A stretch of 64,000 bases of DNA from Branchiostoma floridae (Eukaryota > Chordata > Leptocardii > Amphioxiformes > Branchiostomatidae). Below, one piece after another: positions 57,301 through 64,000 of this stretch (within the stretch, counting starts at the first letter, position 1; each line of letters opens with the position of its first letter). The notes below the pieces were generated by a model that had not been told where the DNA came from, ran no database searches, and saw only the letters and a list, made by a program, of their open reading frames with translations. The stretch spans positions 2,601,460 through 2,665,459 of the forward strand of contig NC_049980.1 of NCBI RefSeq assembly GCF_000003815.2, given 5' to 3'. The position numbers were made by a program, and so were the translations under genes.

Positions 57301-58495
57301 TTACGAGATGACAAAATAATGTGACTCTCTACTATAGTTTGCTCAAAACATGACTGAATACCCCCTTAGCAATTGGTCATTATTCTGAGAGAAATGACAT
57401 AAAATATATTTCTGCATCTGTTAAACGTTTAACATTACAACACTTTTCCTTACACTTCTGAGGTCATCAGAATCGATGTGTGATTTTTGGCGCCCCCCCC
57501 CCCCTCCAATCCTTGTTTATGACAAAAAAAATTCTTGAAAATTAGATGGTGATAAGTTTAAAGGCTAATAGCCGGTATAAAGCTACTATACTAGAATGGC
57601 TATTACATCAAAATATATACCACAGGCCTTCTAATATTAGAAAAGGAGAATTTACCACCTCAGAGGTAGCGATATGTCTTTCGGCAAAAAGCCATGCTCT
57701 AGTACGACTTCTATTTTCTGTGTCATTTACTCACATCAGAAAGGATCTAAATCCTACAAGAATTTGGCTCCCAACGTAGCGTCATTCTAAAATGTAAAAG
57801 TAGATTTTATATTGGTTTCCTACCATCAACTCCGAGTAGCTCCATACGCAGTCTTAGTGCACCGACCCAAGTCTGTGGGTTGACGAGAACAAACTGGGCC
57901 AAGATGTACGGATCGAAGTCTTGCTGGACAACAGTCTCGTTGTCGTTGTTGCCTGTGAAGATCTGAACAAATGTGGCTTTGTGAGCAGTCTTAATGCTTA
58001 AGTTTAAGCAAGTGGCAAGCGCAATTTTAGGGCTGTGAGTCCATGACTACTTTGATGTAATGAATTGGCGCTATGTTTCCTTAACCACAAAAAACGCGTC
58101 ACTACATTTAAACATATGAATAGACTTTAAAGCTATTTCTAGAAACCTACATTATTTCGGTAAGGTGCTTACCTTGCCACTTCCACCGTCCTCTGAATAC
58201 AGAACGAATGATGAATTGCCGTCCTGTTGGAATATGATCCTGTATGTCTCCACGTAGCCATCTCCCTGTCCCTGGGTCTGGATACCGAAGATATAACGAG
58301 GATACTGCAGGTCAACCGCCAGGAACTCAGTACCTTGTCCTGACGGCTGCCATGCACCATCACCGTACAGGCGGCCCCTGTAGGCCTCAGATCCATTTAC
58401 TTGGGATGAAGCTGTCATCAGACCATCTGGGATGATTGAACTATTCTGAACTCCCAATGGGAGATACAGGCCTGGTGACGTAGCAGTCTGTGTGT
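44937..58495 (-). CDS. F5/8C-mucin-ZP-EGF-SEA membrane protein, 5' end missing (gene model)
   Basis: Exons in coding order: 58495-58173, 57962-57824, 56306-55405, 54145-53964, 50819-50717, 50405-50266, 49672-49576, 49022-48845, 48595-48497, 48123-48007, 47574-47462, 47288-47078, 46912-46757, 45394-45269, 45025-44937. All introns are GT-AG and all fourteen junctions agree in phase, giving 990 residues plus a partial first codon. The first exon present starts with two codon bases, so at least one exon with the signal peptide lies upstream, beyond 58.5 kb or outside the window. The order is F5/8C, Thr/Ser/Pro stalk, ZP-N, ZP-C, polybasic site, EGF, EGF, SEA, EGF, transmembrane helix, ~40-residue cytoplasmic tail. 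ZP modules polymerise and SEA domains self-cleave in known proteins, so a shed or filament-forming surface protein is likely. I cannot name an orthologue; the EGF-SEA-EGF part recalls membrane mucins and the ZP part uromodulin-like proteins. Confidence 0.85.
45545..46190. repeat. ~150-bp tandem repeat in a ZP-gene intron
   Basis: About four diverged units carry TTTGTCTGTGGACAACATAA, an AACTCGAGGAGCTGTG-like block, a TTTGGCAGGTAAGTAG-like block and GAAAGGAAGGTCAAGTT. Spacing is about 136-156 bp. Confidence 0.75.
46191..46756. other. ZP-gene intron sequence, no feature
   Basis: AT-rich intron sequence between the transmembrane exon and the last EGF exon. No coding frame or repeat stands out. 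Confidence 0.6.
46757..46912 (-). CDS. ZP-gene EGF domain 3 (membrane-proximal)
   Basis: One exon, phase 1-1, DYDECSDPESTDCSVHATCL, then NTAGSFSCRCTLGYRDK and a final Cys. D-x-D-E-C at the start and the N-T-x-G-S-F-x-C pattern mark a calcium-binding EGF. It lies between the SEA domain and the membrane. Confidence 0.85.
47078..47574 (-). CDS. ZP-gene SEA domain (two exons)
   Basis: Exon 47574-47462 (ALAYSSAVRIMARSFSSSLE and later QEYVDLVSEVVGT) joins exon 47288-47078 (LDPLYRQTSLSGDLLGIIVL, GFRQGSVLVDHVIYIRV, EILIM) in phase 0. GSVLV (about 47216) matches the G-S-V-V-V-type autoproteolysis site of SEA domains, so the domain may self-cleave into two parts that stay together. Confidence 0.8.
48007..48595 (-). 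CDS. ZP-gene EGF domains 1 and 2 (two exons)
   Basis: Exon 48595-48497 encodes CAELCHDHASCSPVTQACQC then DPGWVGDGAHC, an EGF of the non-calcium type. Exon 48123-48007 encodes DFDECTILSCGDNQRCVNTP then GSYRCECVSGF, a calcium-binding EGF. Each exon is phase 1-1, as is usual for shuffled EGF modules. Confidence 0.85.
48845..50819 (-). CDS. ZP-gene ZP-C half with polybasic cleavage site (four exons)
   Basis: Exons 50819-50717 (VVILYGDGAFTFSMSLYPSD), 50405-50266 (VTISDNVYFGVSVEA, VLFVENCKATP, YYIIQDG), 49672-49576 (CQKDNTLQVFSTDSP, ISAFQFANESQ) and 49022-48845 (PYVYLHCDVMVC, SRCDEGC). Conserved ZP-C Cys are all visible. SSRRRRRAADG (about 48938-48924) is a furin-type site. The hydrophobic VALVQGPIVLVV after it resembles the external hydrophobic patch that blocks polymerisation until it is cut away. 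Confidence 0.85.
51058..52147. mobile_element. ~1.1-kb palindromic element rich in GAGAGCGCC
   Basis: The outer ends share about 75 bp in inverted orientation: TTTCCACTAGGACGGCGCTC on the left, and on the right the inverse of TTTCCACTTAACGGCGCTC. Inside are further inverse copies (51240-51450, 52005-52110), so a smaller element may be nested in the left part. It lies in a 3.1-kb intron of the ZP gene. No transposase is seen. Confidence 0.75.
52148..53963. other. ZP-gene intron sequence, no gene
   Basis: AT-rich intron sequence. One 62-codon plus-strand frame near 53439 has no domain. Direct repeats of TTATAACTTATAA lie near 53030-53165. Confidence 0.6.
53964..55575 (-). CDS. ZP-gene ZP-N half (two exons)
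   Basis: ZP-N begins near 55573 in the large stalk exon with VYCNSTTMWVTFPLDLLDGY, then LLDPSCTADVNGTHVTF and LGDCGTTAL up to the donor at 55405. Exon 54145-53964 continues ENATSNKIIYSNEIVAPLEQ and WTISCRYVRGD to the linker VPAP. The four ZP-N Cys are at the expected places, and NST, NGT and NAT are N-glycosylation sites. Confidence 0.85.
54985..55330. repeat. TGTGC/TGTCG pentanucleotide array
   Basis: Irregular tandem pentamers (TGTGC, TGTGT, TGTCG, TTTTG) run through about 345 bp. They give Cys/Val/Leu-rich false frames on the plus strand and Gln/Thr/His-rich ones on the minus strand. The array ends about 75 bp from the donor of the stalk exon, inside the following intron of the ZP gene. 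Confidence 0.9.
55576..56306 (-). CDS. ZP-gene mucin-like Thr/Ser/Pro stalk
   Basis: 5' part of exon 56306-55405, about 240 residues. It is made of irregular 11-residue units such as VTTPVDTTSSP, ETTPFDTTSSP and LTTAVDTTTSL, followed by less regular sequence to PEIPEETVQG. High Thr/Ser/Pro with no Cys predicts dense O-glycosylation and an extended stalk between F5/8C and ZP. The opposite strand is also open over most of the exon but is a shadow. Confidence 0.85.
56307..57823. other. ZP-gene intron with one MITE terminus
   Basis: AT-rich intron. At 56855-56905 it has the inverted terminus of the 3-bp-duplication family (see 8922-9788): GGATGTCATCCATATAATCA to CATGGCC, without a partner end. 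A poly-C run lies near 57495. No coding sequence is seen. Confidence 0.75.
57824..58495 (-). CDS. ZP-gene F5/8C (discoidin) domain, two exons
   Basis: Exon 58495-58173 encodes TATSPGLYLPLGVQNSSIIP, GLMTASSQVNG, AWQPSGQGTEFLAVDLQ and IFGIQTQGQGDGYVETYRI. Exon 57962-57824 encodes IFTGNNDNETVVQQDFDPYI and ends LRLRMELLGVD. The PLGV, TASS, W-x-P, VDL, TQG and R-x-E-L-x-G landmarks are all present. Both terminal Cys that form the usual disulfide are missing (YLPLGV at the start, LLGVD at the end). Such domains bind phospholipid, glycans or collagen in other proteins; the ligand here is unknown. Confidence 0.85.
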
Positions 58496-58849
58496 CTGTA
58501 GAAAGAGATTTTGGACATGGTAATTTGATATTCCTATGTCTAAAAGAATCATATGAACGATGTATCAGTATATTGATATTTAGAAATCGCTAAGAAGATG
58601 ATTCATTTTCATTTCAAGACGATCATTTCTTGGTAAACCCCCGTCGACCCCCACCCGTCGTGTCTTTCATACCACAAAAGAAAAATAACCGTGGCAATAA
58701 AAACTATTGCCATGGCAACGGTTTTATTGTTTATAAGTGTTAATGATTGTTGTTGTAGGTGTGTTGTATTTGTGTTCTATCCTTTCGCCTGGCTGTATGT
58801 ATGAAGGTTGTTTTACGCGATGGATGTTTGTAGGGTATTGCTGTTAACA

Positions 58850-59690
58850 TTAGAGGTGATCTCTTATGAGGAGTGACATATCATAAATGTTTATATATAA
58901 TGTTTGATTACACAAATGAGGTCCTCATTTGCATAAAAGATATCAGTTGATCTCCTATACCTGAATAACAATGTGTTCAAAATATGAAATTCGTAGCAAA
59001 GAAAGGATTTTGTCATGAATTATGTAAATGAGACCCTAATTTGCATTACATACGTCCGCATGTTCAAGTTAACGTACATGTTGCTACCAAATGTCGCAAG
59101 AATGGAATTTTTGCCATTTAACACTATGATAACAATTTCACATTGATTGTATAAATTAGGTAACAATTTGCATAATTGATGTCCATCGACATTTCTCTCT
59201 TTTCTGGTTACATATGTTATGTTAAAGTGCCTTAATGGTAATGAAATACTGTGGCTGAATAAACTGTGCTCATTAATGATGCAAATTAGCCCCTGGTTTG
59301 CGTTGATATTTGCCCATATTTACGCAAGGCATCTCCGAAGTTATCTACATACAAAAAAATCACGATGATCCGTCAGCCCCTTCCCGAGATATTCCCTTTT
59401 AAAGGGATGGTGCAATCACGCACGCGCAGACGAATTGTTGTTAAATTTCGGAAATTTTTGCCTATCGGATACATTCTTAACAGTTCGCCTAATATTTCTT
59501 TTTTTTAGTTACATATGGCATATTTTGTAGACTTCTAACATGAAATGCAGTGTATTTGTAAAATGTCCTCATCAATTATGCAAATTAGCACCTGATTTTG
59601 AAGCTATCTACATTTCAAAAATCATGAAGATCCGTCAGCCCATTCCCGAGTTATTTCCCACTAAACGGATTATGTAAGTACACATGCCTG
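58850..59690 (+). mobile_element. AT-rich element related to the 11.5-13.6 kb repeat
   Basis: It has repeated TTATGCAAATTAG and CCTCATTTGCAT blocks and GATCCGTCAGCCCCTTCCCG-like stretches (two), as in the duplicated element at 11516-13653. Ends are not clear. Confidence 0.55.
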
Positions 59691-60774
59691 TAGAAAAATT
59701 CCTGAAATGCCTGCGAGATTTTGGGAATTCTTGTCAAACGGTCACAAACTATACTATTAGGCTCGTCCCTGAGGCGTCGCTAAAAAGAGTTTCAACATTT
59801 TGCTTTCGTATTATTAAACGTGGTTACGGGTTTGTTGTCATATCATATGACAGATCTTTCTCCCGTCCACTCCCATAGGCTCAGCGGGAGTCCCCGACAA
59901 CGTCAAACTGCGTATAAAGAGAACGCGTCGGGCTCCCGACAGCGGGAGTCGGGGTCTAGGCGATTATTTCAGTGCGTAGCCATAACTTATCAAGTCATCA
60001 CTAAAAGAAAAGGATCTTCTATTAAACAGTTCGCTTTGAATGGGTTTTAAAGCCCTTTTTTATCAAAAATTTGTGGTCGACGTTACCGGAAGTGTCAGCG
60101 AAACAACAACGTAGTCAGAGACTATTTGAATTTTCAATCACTTGGAAGTGGTAAGCAATCAAAAAATCAATTTTTGTTCAATATGGCAGCGTGCAGCTAA
60201 AAAAAACTACGATCTTTACGGTTAGACTTTCCCGCGGGTGGGTTGGGCTGGTCAGATTGAATGAAAGTATGATACCACCCTGGGAACTAACTGTTGCTGT
60301 TGCATGGGGGCTACCACAATTCATGTTGTCTATGTACTGTAAAAGCACCATTGGTCAAATTGTGCAAATAACCTTCCAATGTCAAGTGATACGTCACTCC
60401 AGAAATAAATCTTTAATGAATGTCATCAAGAACACACACCAAGGAGATTACCACCTTGAAGTTAGCAGCCGTTTCGGCAGCCGATTCCAGCAGCCGATTC
60501 CAGCAGCCGATTCGAGCTATAGTAAAGCTAGCATCCGATTCGAATCCATCACTATTTATCATTATTTTATTATTTATCCCATTTATCAGATTTTCCCAGT
60601 AAAAGTGACCTATATGAATAGAACAACGCTTCTTTGAAAACGTAAGTGAAAAATTTTAAAGTCGGCATATTCTAGATTGGCAAAAAAGAACAAAAATTAA
60701 GAAAATAAAAAAAAGAGCGTCCTCTATTGACCTAAGTGTAAACTGCAGGTAATCTTAAGCTGCCGATCATCGTG
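59691..60774. other. No gene seen; small inverted repeat
   Basis: AGCGGGAGTCCCCGAC and GTCGGGCTCCCGAC with CAGCGGGAGTCGGGG form a GC-rich direct/inverted cluster at about 59880-59955. CAGCCGATTC repeats three times near 60480. No signal-peptide exon for the ZP gene was found here. Confidence 0.5.
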
Positions 60775-63700
60775 GCTTACTGATAGCTAACGATCTACAT
60801 GTATTGCGTATGTATGAGAGCTAACATTGTACTACTTCTTACAAAAGTTTAAATTTTTACATGCCAGATTTAATTAACCTCACACAGGGACACTAATTGG
60901 GTACAAGACATTAGGATTTTAAACTTCTTGTCACTATTGATAATGTAGTGGAAGACGGGCTTTCTGTTACTAAACTAAATGAGGCAGGTAAACTTCAAAG
61001 GTCAACTATAAGAGCTAACATTGTAGTTTTTCTTGAATAAGTTTTAATTTTTACCTGCCGGATTTTACTAACCTCCCACAGGGACACTAATTGGGTACTA
61101 GAGAATAGGATTTCAAACTTCCCGCCACTATTGCTTATGTAGTAGACACGTACGGGCTTTCAGTTACTAAACTAAATAAGGCAGGTAAACTTAAAAGGTA
61201 AGATATGAAAGCTGACAGTCTAGCACTTCTTACAAAAGTTTCAAATTTTACCTGCCAGATTTAATTAACCTCCCACAGGAACACTAATTGGGTACAAGAT
61301 ACTAGCATTTCAAACTTCCCGCCACTATTGCTAATGTAGTAGAGACGGACTTTCTGTTACTAAACTAAATGAGGCAGGTAAACTTTGAAGGTCAGCTATG
61401 ATAGCTAACAGTCTATCACTTCTTACAAAAGTTTTAAATTTTACCTGCAAGATTTAATTAACCTTCCACAGGGACACTAATTGGGTACAAGATACTAGGA
61501 TTTCAAACTTCCCGCCGATATTGTTAATGTAGTAGAGACGGACTTTCTGTTACTAAATTAAATGAGGAAGGTACAATTTGCAGGTCAGCTATGATAGCTA
61601 ACAGTCTAGTACTTCTTACAAAATTTCAAATTTTACCTGCCGGATTTAATTAACCTTCCACAGGGACACAAATGTATTACAAGATACTAGGATTTAAACT
61701 TCCCGCCACTATTGCTTATGTAGTAGACACCGGCTTTCTGTTACTAAACGAAATGAGGCAGGTAAACTTCAAAGGTCAGTAATGATAGCTAACAGTCTAA
61801 TACTTCTTACGAAAGTTTCAAATTTTCCCTGCCGGATTTAATTAACCTCCCACAGGGACACTAATTGGGTACAAGATACTAGGATTTCAAACTTTCCGCC
61901 ACTATTGCTGATGTAGTAGAGACGGACTTTCTGTTACTAAACGAAATGAGGCAGGTAACTTCAAAGTAAGATATGAAAGCTAGCCGTCTAGCACTTCTTA
62001 CAAAAGTTTTAAATTTTACCTGCCAGATTTAATTAACCTTCCACAGGGACACTAATTGGGTACAAGATACTAGGATTTCAAACTTCCCGCCACTACTGCT
62101 AATGTAGTAGAAGACGGGGCTTTCTGTTACTAAACTAAATAAGGCAGGTAAACTTCGAAGGTAAGATATGAAAGCTGGCAGTCTAGCACTTCTTACGAAA
62201 GTTTCAAATTTTACATGCCGGATTTAATTAACCTTCCACAGGGACACTAGCTGCATTGGGTACAAGATACTAGGATTTCAAACTTCCCGCCACTATTGCT
62301 AATGTAGTGTACGTAGAGACGGACTTTCTGTTACTAAACTAAATGAGGCAGGTAAGCTGTGAAGGTCAGCTATGATAGGTGACAGTCTAGCACTTCTTAC
62401 AAAAGTTTCAAATTTTACGTGCCGGATTTAATTAACCTCCCACGGGGCTACTAATTGGGTACAAGATACTTGGGTTTCAAACTTCCCGCCACTACTGCTA
62501 TTGTAGTAGAAGACGGGCTTTCTGTTACTAAACTAAATGAGGCAGGTAAACTTTGAAGGTCAGCTATGATAGGTAACAGTCTATCACTTCTTACAAAAGT
62601 TTCAAATTTTACCTGCGGGATTTGATTAACCTTCCACAGGGACACTAATTGGGTACAAGATACTAGGATTTCAAACTTCCCGCACTATAGCTAATGTGGT
62701 AGAAGACGGGCTTTCTGTTACTAAACTAAATAAGGCAGGTAAACTTTGAAGGTAAGATATGAAAGCTGGCAGTCTAGCACTTCTTACAAACGTTTCAAAT
62801 TTTACCTGCCGGATTTAATTAACCTTCCACAGGGACACTAATTGGGTACAACATACTAGGATTCAAACTTCCCGCCACCATTGACAATGTAGTAGAGAAT
62901 TGCTTTCTGTTACTAAACGAAATGAGGCAGGTAAACTTCAAAGGTAAGATATGAAAGCTAGCCGTCTTGCACTTCTTGCAAAAGTTTCAAATTTTACCCG
63001 CCAGATTTAATTAACCTCCCACAGGGACACTAATTGGGTACAAGATACTAGGATTTCAAACTCCCCGCCACTATTGCTAATGTAGTAGACACGGGCTTTC
63101 CGTTACTAAACTAAATAAGGCAGGTAAACTTTTAAGGTCTTTTATGATAGCTTACAGTCTAGTACTTCTTACAAAAGTTTTAAATTTTACCTGCCAGATT
63201 TAATTAACCTCTCAAAGGGACACTAATTGGGTAGTAGAGACTAGGATTTCAAACTTCCCGCCACTATTGCTAATGTACTGGAAGACGGACTTTCTGTTAC
63301 TAAACTAAATGAGGCAGGTAAACTTTGAAGGTCAGCTATGATAGCTAACAGTCTAGCACTTCTTACAAAAGTTTCAAATTTTACCTGCCGGATTTAATTA
63401 ACCTCCCACAGGGACACTAATTGGGTACAAGATACTAGGATTTCAAACTTCCCGCCACTACTGCTAATGTAGTTGAAGACGGGCTTTCTGTTACTAAACT
63501 AAATGAGGAAGGTAAAATTTGAAGGTTAGCTATGATAGCTAACAGTCTAGCACTTCTTACAAAAGTTTCAAATTTTATCTGCCGGATTTAATTAACCTCC
63601 CACTGGGACACTAATTGGGCACAAGATACTAGGATTTCAAACTTCCCGCCACTACTGCTAATGTAGTAGAAGACGGACTTTCTGTTACTACACAAATTGA

Positions 63701-64000
63701 GGAAGGTAATTTTTAAGGGTCCTCTATGATATTTAACTGTCTAGAATTTCTTACAAAAGTTTCAAATCTTACCCGCCGGATTTATTAAACCTCCCACGGG
63801 GACACTAGTTGCGTCCAAGATACTAGGATTTCAAACTTCCCGCCACTTTTGCTATCGTCGCAGACACGGCATTTCTGTTACTAAACTAAATGAGGTAGGC
63901 AAACTCTGAAGGGCAGATATGATAGCTAACAGTCTAGCACTTCTTACAAAAGTTTCAAATTTTACCCGCTGAATTTAATACACCTCCCACGGGGACACTA
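60775..64000 (+). repeat. ~190-bp satellite, about 17 units, runs off the window
   Basis: Units share TTTACCTGCCGGATTTAATT, CTCCCACAGGGACACTAATT, ACTAGGATTTCAAACTTCCC, TTTCTGTTACTAAACTAAAT and GAGGCAGGTAAACTT. Unit spacing measured in the middle of the array is 191-193 bp. Divergence between units is modest, and every frame is closed in each unit. Confidence 0.95.

Overview
The window looks like nuclear DNA of an invertebrate chordate, most likely a lancelet (Branchiostoma). The genes have many short exons with GT-AG introns. The cytoplasmic-type intermediate filament (IF) gene keeps a 96-bp exon at the position where vertebrate type III IF genes have one. There is a nuclear tRNA-Cys, tRNA-derived SINEs, many small inverted-repeat elements and several satellites. 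Three N gaps (22676-22775, 24184-24283, 26930-27714) show a draft scaffold. All exon models were made by hand from splice sites and reading phase; no database search was possible.

Region by region: 1-5.7 kb holds small repeats, a decayed leucine-rich repeat (LRR) pseudogene (minus, about 2748-3546) and an intact two-exon secreted LRR gene (minus, 4105-5649). 5.7-16.3 kb is repeat-rich: a ~250-bp satellite cut by an 867-bp inverted-repeat element, a 15-bp minisatellite open in all six frames, a duplicated ~1.04-kb AT-rich element, and tRNA-Cys(GCA) at 14256-14327 (minus).

The main gene is on the plus strand, 16301-41926. Exon 1 and five further exons encode a head and an IF rod. A 3.1-kb exon and a 1.4-kb exon encode a Ser/Thr-rich tail with about 12 copies of a motif like GPKRILTASGEYV. 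A run of small phase-0 exons, several sharing a W-G-(K/R) motif, then leads to a last exon with a transmembrane segment and a luminal tail ending in PPPI, which is a KASH domain. Every visible junction agrees in phase except that between exon 1 and the 96-bp exon, where a short exon (about 61 bp) is expected and probably lies in the 785-N gap. I know of no described protein with an IF rod at one end and a KASH domain at the other. Such a protein could tie intermediate filaments directly to SUN proteins of the nuclear envelope, a job done in vertebrates by separate partners (nesprin-3 and plectin).

Converging on it from the minus strand (44937-58495, 5' end missing) is a type I membrane protein: F5/8C (discoidin), Thr/Ser/Pro mucin-like stalk, complete ZP module with polybasic cleavage site, EGF, EGF, SEA, EGF, transmembrane helix and cytoplasmic tail. 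Fifteen exons join in phase. From about 60.8 kb to the end of the window is a ~190-bp satellite.
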